Shown here: positions 50,101-53,990 of the stretch, piece by piece | How the letters are laid out: the number at the start of each line of letters is the position of its first letter | How positions within the stretch are numbered: position 1 is the stretch's first letter | Assembly: GCF_964340395.1 (NCBI RefSeq) | Contig: NC_135569.1 | Location: forward strand, 17,990,257-18,054,256 | Reading direction: 5' to 3' | From: Glandiceps talaboti | Taxonomy: Eukaryota; Hemichordata; Enteropneusta; Spengelidae | DNA: 64,000 bases | Position numbers and translations under genes: made by a program | The notes under the pieces: model-generated | Told to the model about the DNA's origin: nothing | The model's database searches: none | What the model saw: only the letters and a program-made list of their open reading frames with translations

Positions 50101-51728
50101 GTTTATGGTTGATCGATCCACCAGTTGTGTGTTTCCATAACCCCCCCCCCCCCATAAAAAATGGGGGAAAAAATGGAAAAAAAAATGGAAAAAAAACAAA
50201 AAAAACCCAACCCGCATCACCGCATCATTTTTGAAATTACCTTAGGACGGGAAACAAAACCTTTTTTTTTTAGCCTAAGTAATGTCCCCACCAAATACCA
50301 AGCCTATCAGTCTGGTGGTTTTTGACTTTAAGTAGTTCACACACCCCCCCCCCCCCACCACACACACACACACACACACACACATTTCTCAGTGCCTACA
50401 GCACTCCTGAACCTAGTTGTGCTAAAAGTTAAACTGTATGTGCCTACATTTGAAAATTTAGTAAATGATGACCAACGATATTATTAATGTCCTACAATAC
50501 ATGACATGAGACAGTAACACCTACCACTGTACTGACAATGTCCTACAATACATGACATGAGACAGTAACACCTACCACTGTACTGACAATGTCCTACAAT
50601 ACATGACATGAGACAGTAACACCTACCACTGTACTGACAATGTCCTACAATACATGACATGAGACAGTAACACCTACCACTGTACTGACAATGTCCTACA
50701 ATACATGACATGAGACAGTAACACCTACTCTTATAACACATTTAGTATGTTTCTATTTTATAACAGATTATTGTTAGAATCACATTTTTATTTTTTTACT
50801 TTTCAATTTTTAAAACAAATTATCATTACTATTTTATTAATTTTACCATTTTTTACTTTTTACTTTTTTTACTGTCTACTTTAAAGTTCATTTATTTTAC
50901 TTATTTTATCTCCGATTTATAACCTTTAGTACATCCTCTGGGAATTATGTTTTCGAATAAATACTGGGATATTGACTTACTAGAATATAGACCAATCTAA
51001 TAATATACCCCCCCCCCCCCACCATCAGTCTCTTCTTATTGAGAGCTGGCAAAATAGAGCGCCACCATTCTCGCAAACCATCTGTAGAGCTGTTTTTCTT
51101 CCGCTATGTACACCGTACTGACTTCGAAATAACGAGAGCACGTACGTATGTACGGTGCCGTAAAAGAGGGCGTGACGTGGTTTGCGACGATGAGCGGCAC
51201 ACAATGTCGTATACGTTTACAATTATGTTACGATAGGCCTTTATGCATGTTATGCATGGGGTGATATGACATTATGAGTTAATGATGAGGTATGTAGATG
51301 TGAATTCATTATTATATGCCATATGTACATACATCTATTACATTCACATCATGATATGTATAATGTAGGCTATGGGACAGTCGTGCAAGTTTCTACCGGG
51401 CTTTCTACGTACATGAAGGCCCATGTCATGGTTGCTAAACCACAGTCAGATTTACAAAGAATCGTTTGAGCAGCAAATTTTGGTTATAAAAGTGATCAAT
51501 GGTCTGAGTATAATGTGTCAAGTGTCACAAGTATCTGCATATGTCTGTGTCCTGTCCTGCACTCGTCACTGCAAGTGTAACTCACCTTCTATAGGCTGTC
51601 CTATTCTCTGAAAGGGTATGTTCCATACCTGCACCTGACCCATAGAATGCCCATACTCTCAGAGGTAGATGTTTCTTTGCATAATCTTCAAAATCATCCA
51701 CACAAACCATGACATTTTGTGACATCAT
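22519..51728 (-). CDS. HAO1: (S)-2-hydroxyacid oxidase, complete 7-exon gene
   Basis: FMN-dependent alpha-hydroxyacid oxidase of the glycolate oxidase family, which oxidises 2-hydroxyacids to 2-oxoacids with release of H2O2. Coding exons on the minus strand: 51728-51586, 44115-43964, 40091-39802, 37822-37604, 36646-36488, 30054-29985, 22586-22519. They join to 1,101 nt (366 residues plus stop; human HAO1 has 370), with GT-AG borders and agreeing phases throughout. Conserved features are the SGAG..HTLSENR..Y segment, MAHPDGE (87-93), Asp162 in TVD, Lys233 (LPIVLKG), His257 and Arg260 ([10 protein letters not shown]), the FMN phosphate segment [18 protein letters not shown] and VGRP. The C terminus is SKL, a type 1 peroxisomal signal. 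Departures by alignment to spinach glycolate oxidase: Phe28 for Tyr24, Glu112 for Trp108, Ala132 for Gln127, Lys169 for Arg164. An in-frame TGA precedes the start. HAO1 versus HAO2 orthology is unresolved. Introns of 1.0-7.5 kb are packed with repeats. Confidence 0.93.
22600..23034. other. Intron 6 distal sequence, nothing recognised
   Basis: AT-rich intronic sequence with no supported coding region or repeat. Confidence 0.4.
23244..24326. repeat. 55-bp minisatellite, left part
   Basis: About 20 copies of a 55-bp unit starting GATGTCTCAATAATGGAAAC and ending in GTGGG. Read on the minus strand each unit spells [15 protein letters not shown], a piece of the surrounding retroelement's ORF. Because 55 is not a multiple of 3, neighbouring units are in different frames, so the array cannot encode a repeated protein. 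The array is interrupted at 24326 by a LINE and resumes at 27071. Confidence 0.97.
24326..25920 (+). pseudogene. LINE endonuclease and RT N-terminal part, ends at in-frame TGA
   Basis: Encodes the exonuclease-endonuclease-phosphatase fold: Glu in QEVRW, Asp and Asn in GGDFNG and the distal IDFIL are the expected active-site landmarks. A lysine-rich linker and the start of the RT ([38 protein letters not shown]) follow. It stops at TGA immediately before [10 protein letters not shown], which family members read through in frame. A start codon belonging to the LINE is not present; any ATG upstream lies in the minisatellite. Confidence 0.9.
25921..27063 (+). pseudogene. LINE reverse transcriptase C-terminal part with PHD-like finger
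   Basis: Continues in the same frame after the TGA. It contains the RT palm with YADD, a Cys/His finger placed between the RT and the thumb-like C-terminal segment, and the [15 protein letters not shown] segment usual in this family. The C terminus is shortened by an internal deletion. The polypeptide alone lacks RT motifs upstream of motif A and would not be active. Confidence 0.9.
27071..27360. repeat. 55-bp minisatellite, right part
   Basis: About five further copies of the same 55-bp unit after the LINE. They end where the frameshifted GIY-YIG sequence begins, which marks the source of the unit. Confidence 0.95.
27360..27600 (-). pseudogene. GIY-YIG endonuclease fragment, frameshifted
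   Basis: On the minus strand, [19 protein letters not shown] leads into VYIGKSN and a TGA. The family continuation [15 protein letters not shown] is in another frame a few bases on. GVIY and VYIG are the two halves of the GIY-YIG signature, with the spaced cysteines (C..C) usual in retroelement versions. Non-functional. Confidence 0.75.
27634..27793. mobile_element. Small MITE (160 bp) with 13-bp target duplication
   Basis: Its ends are inverted repeats of about 30 bp (GTTGCTAGATGTCAGGCT against AGCCTGAATCGTCTAGCAAC). It is bracketed by the 13-bp direct repeat ACTGCCACCTAGT (27621-27633 and 27794-27806). The opposite arm of the host element at about 23128-23140 shows the same site uninterrupted, which supports insertion. 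No coding capacity. Confidence 0.75.
27906..28440. other. Intron 6, no recognised feature
   Basis: AT-rich intronic sequence; short open frames here show no family motif. Confidence 0.4.
28440..29530. repeat. Degenerate tandem repeat of about 235-241 bp
   Basis: Three to four diverged copies, each with TTTCAACCCTATGTAGTTG, CTTGTAAGGCTTGGAAAT, GGCTTCTAGGGGGAGACCCC and CTTACTGTCAAGAT. The last motif recurs at about 29031, 29266 and 29507. The GGGGGAGACCCCC core is palindromic. A stray AGGAGAGACCCCCTAG near 51790 looks related. No coding potential. Confidence 0.8.
29650..29820. repeat. G- and C-rich simple sequence
   Basis: A G13 run, two GATAGGGGGGTCAG-like motifs, then a C17 run about 130 bp further on. 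The opposed G and C runs could pair or cause replication slippage. Copy number of such runs is often unreliable in assemblies. Confidence 0.7.
29985..30054 (-). CDS. HAO1: HAO exon 6
   Basis: Residues 322-344 plus one base ([18 protein letters not shown] then SMALT). It corresponds to the C-terminal helix of the barrel, which in vertebrates also ends at MALSG before the last exon. Acceptor CTTCCAG|G, donor AACTG|GTGAG. Confidence 0.93.
30086..30480 (-). mobile_element. Interspersed element A, inverted copy with (GT)n
   Basis: Minus-strand copy of element A. TAGCACAACTGAAC-like end sequence is followed by the CTATAGGCATGG segment and a (GT)n tract at 30151-30226, which is the family's (CA)n read on the other strand. 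It lies directly beside oxidase exon 6. A parallel copy at 47237-47390 confirms the extent. Confidence 0.75.
30556..32652 (+). mobile_element. Interspersed element A, long copy split by element B
   Basis: Near-complete element A. The left end is GTAGCATAACTGTACAG. Repeated GGCTGTTGCTATGGGCGTGG modules follow, then blocks of TTTTTGACCAAAAATCACA, then the (CA)n and CAGACAGACAGAC tail and the end CAGTTCTGCTA. Element B occupies 31503-32479 and is flanked by AAATA on both sides, so the pre-insertion copy was about 1.1 kb. Confidence 0.8.
31503..32479 (+). mobile_element. Element B (AGTCCCCGC...GCGGGGACT) with 152-bp internal tandem units
   Basis: Non-coding element inserted in element A, with 5-bp target duplication AAATA (31498-31502, 32480-32484). 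It starts with a small hairpin (CATTGAAAATGACAAG) and CCCCGCTATGATTGGG. The body is about four units of some 152 bp, each containing CAAGCATGTCTGAGTTATGG and CAAAATGGCTGCCAGGC. It ends in a GGACGGACAGAC-type stretch and GCGGGGACT. The internal unit number varies between copies. Confidence 0.8.
32655..33355 (-). mobile_element. Interspersed element A, inverted copy
   Basis: Minus-strand copy lacking its (CA)n end. The reversed modules are recognisable (GGTCAAAAACATATCTCAA, CCCATAGCAACAGCCAA). It lies head to head with the plus copy that starts at 33362. Confidence 0.75.
33362..34055 (+). mobile_element. Interspersed element A, shortened copy
   Basis: Left end GTAGCACAACTGTACAG, one GTTGCTAGACATATTTGCAT module, a C23 run near 33693, then the tail with (CA)n at 34003-34024 and CTACAGCACTACTGAACC. 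The segment CTAGACACCCTAAGTAATGT at 33974 preserves the intact target sequence that is interrupted at 48519. Confidence 0.75.
34056..35530. repeat. 46-bp minisatellite interrupted by element B
   Basis: Unit of 46 bp: AAATAGAGGGGAGGTTGGTA followed by GAGAGTACAGGTGTGTTACA and TTATTG. Two copies lie at 34056-34145 and about 16 at 34795-35530, with element B (34154-34794) between. One further degenerate unit appears at 35867-35905. Intron 5 of the oxidase gene. Confidence 0.95.
34154..34794 (+). mobile_element. Element B copy inside the 46-bp minisatellite
   Basis: Starts GTCATTGAGAATGACATAGT and ends GCGGGGACT, with fewer internal 152-bp units than the copy at 31503. The flanks (AACAA left, AAATA right) do not match perfectly, so the duplication has decayed or one side was rearranged. 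Confidence 0.75.
35530..35875 (+). mobile_element. Element B, partial and rearranged copy
   Basis: Begins CATTGAGAATGACATAGTTC, runs through TTTTAAGGAACTGGCAGTTT and CAACACTTGTGAACC, then jumps to CAAGCATGTCTGAGTTATGG and stops without the GCGGGGACT end before a last degenerate 46-bp unit. Confidence 0.65.
35980..36135. repeat. Short 44-47 bp tandem repeat (3 copies)
   Basis: Three copies of AATGCTTTGTTTTAGNGTAT with a GTGTGTCTTTGGG tail at 35980, 36024 and 36071. The rest of 35900-36487 is unremarkable intron sequence. Confidence 0.7.
36488..36646 (-). CDS. HAO1: HAO exon 5 (FMN phosphate site)
   Basis: Residues 269-321, 159 bp, phase 0 at both ends. It encodes [11 protein letters not shown], the glycine-rich [20 protein letters not shown] segment that holds the FMN phosphate, and [14 protein letters not shown]. 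Acceptor TGTAG|A, donor ATAAG|GTAGG. Confidence 0.95.
36668..37271. repeat. 43/46-bp minisatellite in HAO intron 4
   Basis: About 14 copies of AATTGAAAACTCTACAAGTC continuing TGGTTAACATTCCC. They end either in TCTACATTG (43 bp) or AGGTTTACATTG (46 bp), and the two versions alternate in a partly regular pattern. It begins 22 bp past the exon 5 acceptor, on the intron side. Confidence 0.95.
37604..37822 (-). CDS. HAO1: HAO exon 4 (active-site His and Arg)
   Basis: Residues 196-268, 219 bp, phase 0 at both ends. It carries [18 protein letters not shown] with the FMN-contacting Lys233, and [14 protein letters not shown] with catalytic His257 and substrate-binding Arg260. Acceptor GTTAG|C, donor CTACG|GTGAG. 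Confidence 0.95.
38096..39433. repeat. 58-bp minisatellite in HAO intron 3
   Basis: About 23 copies of a 58-bp unit: CCAGTGACTATAGCTTTCTA, GTGTCTGATATGACAATTGT, AAACATTTGTACATAAGG. Point variants (ACTTTAGC, AACGTTTG) are shared between non-adjacent copies, so segments of several units were duplicated together. Confidence 0.95.
39802..40091 (-). CDS. HAO1: HAO exon 3
   Basis: Residues 99-195. The acceptor is ATTGCAG|CT, about 40 bp from the edge of the large 16/17-bp array in intron 2, so the whole pyrimidine tract and branch site must sit in that gap or in the array. It contains [20 protein letters not shown] (the usual Gln before the FMN-site Tyr is Ala), [14 protein letters not shown] and [13 protein letters not shown]. 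The donor is CCAAG|GTAAT, phase 0. Confidence 0.92.
40131..42463. repeat. 16/17-bp C-rich minisatellite in HAO intron 2
   Basis: Over 100 units of CCCTACCCCAGTCACT (16 bp) and CCCTACCCCATCTCACT (17 bp) in mixed order, interrupted once by a MITE (42202-42398). Long open frames across it on the plus strand are a by-product of the lack of stops in the unit. They run antisense to an intron and only spell [10 protein letters not shown]-type repeats. The strand transcribed as oxidase pre-mRNA is G-rich (GGGGTAGGGAGTGACT). Confidence 0.97.
42202..42398. mobile_element. Palindromic MITE (AATCTGATT family) inside the C-rich array
   Basis: 197 bp, an almost perfect inverted repeat with arms of about 80 bp. 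The left arm begins AATCTGATTAAAATCTGATG and the right arm is its complement ending AATCAGATT. CCTCTGTTTCCATCGTTTTG in the left arm is repaired by CAAAACGATGGAAACAGAGG in the right. Non-coding. The flanks are satellite, so the target duplication cannot be read. Related copies are at 53563 and 63151. Confidence 0.9.
42590..43665. repeat. 26-bp minisatellite in HAO intron 2
   Basis: About 40 units of GCTACAGACCAGGCTATTTC followed by AGCATT, some expanded by CACGGCAGG, CACGACAGG or CAGGGCAGG to 32-33 bp. Open frames across it (reading [14 protein letters not shown]) come from stop-free repeats, are antisense to the oxidase intron and show no gene signals. Confidence 0.95.
43964..44115 (-). CDS. 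HAO1: HAO exon 2
   Basis: Residues 48-98 plus one base. The acceptor is CCTAG|G and the donor ACAG|GTAGG. It encodes [14 protein letters not shown], the [16 protein letters not shown] strand-loop of the barrel, and [12 protein letters not shown]. It joins exon 1 in phase 2 (AG|G = Arg48) and exon 3 in phase 1 (G|CT = Ala99). Confidence 0.93.
44506..45631 (+). mobile_element. Interspersed element A, full-length reference copy
   Basis: Best copy in the window, about 1.1 kb. Left end CGTAGCACAACTGTAG, right end AGTTCAGTTGTGCTA, giving short inverted ends (TAGCACAACTG / CAGTTGTGCTA). Internally there are three GGCTGTTGCTATGGGTGTGG-like modules of about 120-130 bp and four TTTTTGACCAAAAA blocks. 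A (CA)n tract of about 90 bp (45469-45560) leads into CAGACAGACAGACAGACAGA. No ORF, so it is non-autonomous; the superfamily is not clear. Confidence 0.8.
45663..45793. repeat. 37-bp tandem repeat (3.5 copies)
   Basis: Unit ACAACAGATACCGGGTACAC continuing TGACTCACTACTTCTAC, copies at about 45663, 45700, 45737 and a partial fourth. Intron 1. Confidence 0.9.
45794..46700. other. HAO intron 1, no supported gene
   Basis: Contains a possible small inverted-end sequence (GTGTTCTGCCG at 45793 against CGGCAGACGTC at 45893) and a local CGAAGATCGAAGGC duplication at 46130-46160. Otherwise nothing recognised. Confidence 0.4.
46705..46917 (+). mobile_element. Interspersed element A, right end only
   Basis: Starts at CAACTAGACATCCAGGGTAA and includes TTAACTTGTTTACACAC, a (CA)n of about 65 bp, CAGACAGACAC, CTATAGCACTACTGAACC and CAGTTGTGCTA. 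Confidence 0.8.
47036..47236 (+). mobile_element. Interspersed element A, right end only
   Basis: As above, starting TTGAACAATTTCCCAACTAG, with (CA)n at 47138-47175 and the usual TATAGCACTACTGAACC end. Confidence 0.8.
47391..48390 (+). mobile_element. Element B copy with AACAA target duplication
   Basis: Begins GTCATTCAAAATGACATAGT and ends GGCGGGGAGT. It is flanked by AACAA at 47386-47390 and 48391-48395. It contains about four 152-bp units (CAAGCATGTCTGAGTTATGG) and the ACGGACGCACGGACGCA stretch near the right end. Non-coding. Confidence 0.85.
49545..50042 (+). CDS. Predicted small secreted protein inside a TIR element, unrecognised
   Basis: 165 codons from the first ATG. Met12 (49578) is the likelier start because it opens a typical signal peptide: [18 protein letters not shown], then mature sequence from about KILRPFG. 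The mature part of about 136 residues is rich in predicted helix and has three cysteines ([19 protein letters not shown]). It also contains [20 protein letters not shown] and an aromatic/basic C-terminal stretch ending RWLQDRN. No membrane span after the signal. It is not a transposase and matches no family I know. The first codons lie in an inverted-repeat arm shared with 48658-48785. It lies antisense within oxidase intron 1. Codon use looks coding-like, but expression cannot be judged; it may be a captured or decaying gene. Confidence 0.5.
   Translation: MSVACGRSVRGMFYFCIAMLLSIQVSVGSKILRPFGLVDVESSTKVCRLYEDLFKGILSSGDRFILPEQYELCRIEALVSRVYDGNFQSVPLQAKLEDIVEFGKYLKIVLIEECNKVSQQPVKDAFHVLMTQRHSKVWPKFHNLDRPNRRFELHNAIIRWLQDRN
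50129..50210. repeat. C-run and A-rich simple sequence
   Basis: A C16 run, then ATGGAAAAAA-type repeats, downstream of the secreted-protein ORF and inside the TIR element. Confidence 0.8.
50486..50735. repeat. 51-bp tandem repeat (5 copies)
   Basis: Unit AATGTCCTACAATACATGAC, ATGAGACAGTAACACCTACC, ACTGTACTGAC. Copies at 50486, 50537, 50588, 50639 and 50690 are essentially identical, so the expansion is recent. Intron 1. Confidence 0.95.
50736..51585. other. HAO intron 1 proximal part, no feature recognised
   Basis: T-rich stretch to 50900, a C16 run near 51007, then ordinary sequence up to the exon 1 donor. Short open frames show no family motif. Confidence 0.4.
51586..51728 (-). CDS. HAO1: HAO exon 1 (start codon)
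   Basis: Encodes residues 1-47 plus two bases. It begins with two adjacent ATGs ([17 protein letters not shown]) and an in-frame TGA stands directly upstream, so coding cannot extend further in this exon. It contains [15 protein letters not shown] and FYGSGAG, matching the N-terminal segment and first FMN-contacting loop of the family. It ends AGAAG|GTGAGT at 51586. An earlier GT at 51628 is not the donor, because reading through it gives [14 protein letters not shown], as the family requires. Confidence 0.92.
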
Positions 51729-52070
51729 TCATATAATTGTCAACAGCCTTGAATGAAATCAGCACGGGTAGCGGGTCAAAGCTCGGTGCCGTAGGAGAGA
51801 CCCCCTAGCCGCGGTGAGATAGTCTACAATTTTGAAGAAAAAATTGCCTGCAGTATATTTGGTTCAGCCCTGATTTGGTTAGTGTAACATCTCTGCCTTC
51901 AGAAAACTGATGTTGCCCCTCTGGATTCTGTTGCGCAAACTCACAGGGAACGGTTTCCATGGTAACATTGACATTCTTTTGAAGGAGGCTAAAACATTAA
52001 AAAACGCCATATCTAGTGCCCCAGAAATGCTATAATCATAATTAAAGTATGCGTATATATATATATTTGA
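51729..52070. other. Upstream flank of HAO exon 1
   Basis: Should hold the 5' UTR and possibly the promoter of the oxidase gene. No convincing TATA box or initiator was seen. A GGTCTCTCCTACGGCACCGA stretch (minus strand, 51783-51802) resembles the GGGAGACCCC repeat of intron 6. Confidence 0.3.
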
Positions 52071-52690
52071 GGGGATAAGGAACTCAATGATCACATGACC
52101 TTTTCGATTCAAGTTCAGGGTCATAGTCAAACTACAAGGTCATCTTAATTTGTTGGACTTTTATCGAAACATTCACTGAAACTGGTATGTAAATAACGCC
52201 ATCAGATATGACTGGTAAAGCTCTAAGTCGGTCAGAAAATGGCCAAATGTACAATCATTCCGAAAGACGTGAAAAAAATGTATATAAGAAGTTGCTTTAT
52301 ATAAAAAAAAAAAAAAACCCTGTTAAGACAACTGCTGTCAATATCCCCAATTATACCAAACTGTTAATATAGTAATCTGAAAGGACTATTGACCTAATGT
52401 AAGTGTTTATGCATTGGGTTTTGGGGAAAAGCAATTCACTGATTACATTATGGTTTCGATCAAAGGTCAAGGTCATTGTCAACATTCAAGGTCATCTCAA
52501 TTTGTTGTAATTATTAAAACACCGTCGGTATCTTTCTATAGCTAACATTAGACATGATCTTTAGAGATGAAAATCGCTCAGAAAATAGCAAATAATATAG
52601 TCTTTCAGGAAAAATACAGCAAAGGTATATGCGGAGTTGCTTTTATTACAAACTTTTGTTACCAAGACAACTGGTATCAAGTTTGCCAAT
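52071..52690. repeat. Diverged direct duplication, about 350 bp apart
   Basis: 52071-52330 and 52421-52680 align in order: GGGGATAAGGAACTCAATGA against GGGGAAAAGCAATTCACTGA, then AAGGTCATCTTAATTTGTTG against AAGGTCATCTCAATTTGTTG, then AGAAAATGGCCAAAT against AGAAAATAGCAAATA, then the GAGTTGCTTT-like motif. Old repeat, no coding potential. Confidence 0.7.
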
Positions 52691-53059
52691 ATATGAAAGT
52701 ACTGAATATCTCGTGGTCCCGAAGTGCTACAGATATGATGCAAGTGTCTGTATTTATGTTTAAGGGAAAGAAATGCATATGGAACTTGTAAGTCAGTCCG
52801 AATAAATAGATGTAAAATCTCACGTTTCTAATAACAATTCTTTATCAAGGTATTTATCGGCAAGCTTCAGACATATTAGGTAAACACCTGAATATATCTG
52901 AATGTTATGGAACAGAACGACAACCGCGCGTGATTAACGGTTATATACGTGTGAAAAGTTCTAATATTCGCATGTACCAAAAAGAACCCAATAGAACACG
53001 CCTGAATTAAAACAAAACAAAAAACAAACAAAAAACTAATAGACTGGGAATGACGTGAA

Positions 53060-53990
53060 TAATCTATTAATTCCAAGGGGTTCCAGCATTCCGAGACGGA
53101 AAATGATTTCCTCTTCCTTCAACCTCAATACTTTCTCATCACCGGAAACCTTACAAATTCCTGAAATAAACAGATCAGATACACTGTGATCGTTGGTAAT
53201 AAAATGCATAGATACGGGATAGTTACGATTCTTTTGATAATGAAATGACATATACCACATCGAGTACGATCGCATGGAAATGAACCAGCATTAACTTCCA
53301 ATCCATGTTGTTCTGTATGGCCCACCATATATCTAAGACCGGTATCACGACGCCAAGCTGCTAAAGGTACTTCAGGAAATAATGAATTTGTTACCCTATT
53401 AGAACGTAAGATATTAAAAGAGTTCATAAAGAAAATTTACCAAAATATCCTGAATGGATATAATTTAGATCTGTGACTCGTAACAATAGCAGGATTAAAA
53501 TTACATATGTAGTTAATAAATTGCATAAGGTCCTCAAGTTTGAGTGAAGTTGCATCAATGCCAATCTGATTAAAATCTGGCGAACGTTCGCCCAGGAAAA
53601 AAAAACTCACGTAAAAGACGCAATAACGATGGAATAAAGGTAAATACAGGAAAACCAGCCTATCTAACATCAGATTTTAATCAGATTGCATCAATGCCGT
53701 TATCACTAATCGTTCATATACATCAGGTAAGAACCCTTGATACGAGCTGAAAATAAGGTGTTCTTGATAAGACATAACTAAACAAGCATAACTAGGTCCA
53801 AGACAACTTCCCACTTTCTTCGTGTGGGTTAGGAACGGGGTTGGGAGATATTTTAATTCTTTGATGTGCCTGATCATATTGATATTGTGGGTTTGGGGGC
53901 ATTGGTTTAGTGGTAATCGTTCTCTGGCCTCGAATTTCACCAATATTGTAAATTGAAGTTGGTTGCTCTTCTGCAATGTGTCCTATGGCG
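53060..53990 (-). mobile_element. Degraded reverse transcriptase fragment, split by a MITE
   Basis: Minus-strand coding remains. 53976-53688 reads GSCLGPSYACLVMSYQEHLI and LPDVYERLVI (late RT palm region). After the MITE it continues IDATSLKLEDLMQFINYICN. 53427-53236 then gives FNILRSNRVTNSLFPEVPL and SFPCDRTRCGICHFI. Frames shift and stops occur between the pieces. The order matches RTs that end in a GIY-YIG endonuclease, the domain whose remains lie in oxidase intron 6. Non-functional. Confidence 0.65.
53563..53687. mobile_element. MITE (AATCTGATT family) with 11-bp target duplication
   Basis: 125 bp with ends AATCTGATTAAAATCTG and CAGATTTTAATCAGATT. It is flanked by perfect 11-bp direct repeats GCATCAATGCC (53552-53562, 53688-53698). 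It interrupts the RT fragment. Long inverted ends with 9-11 bp duplications would fit a Mutator-like origin (inference). Confidence 0.9.

Larger units (their letters stand above)
48522..50275 (+). mobile_element. TIR element with TAA duplication (PIF/Harbinger-like), carrying an ORF
   Basis: 1,754 bp. The ends are inverted repeats of about 32 bp: GGCCAAAAAAAAAAAGG plus TTTTGTTTCCCGTCC on the left, with the complement (one T for C change and one A fewer) on the right. TAA flanks both sides (48519-48521, 50276-50278). GG-starting TIRs and 3-bp TAA duplications fit PIF/Harbinger, but no transposase or Myb/SANT-like ORF is present, so it is non-autonomous. Inside are a second, diverged inverted repeat (48658-48785 against 49430-49558, sharing TTCAGTGATTGTA and CTGACAACGT) and a 165-codon plus-strand ORF. 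Confidence 0.75.
47237..50427 (+). mobile_element. Element A copy interrupted twice (nested insertions)
   Basis: The pieces 47237-47390, 48391-48518 and 50279-50427 read as one element A copy when the two inserts are removed. The inserts are element B (47391-48390, target duplication AACAA) and a TIR element (48522-50275, target duplication TAA). The uninterrupted equivalents exist in this window: near 30310-30480 (minus strand) for the first junction and 33974-34000 for the second. Confidence 0.8.

Noticed and set aside
51629-51640. An earlier exon 1 donor (GCAG|GTATGG) implying a missing 15-codon exon
   Set aside because: Reading on through it gives the expected family sequence and reaches a GTGAGT donor in the phase that exon 2 needs.
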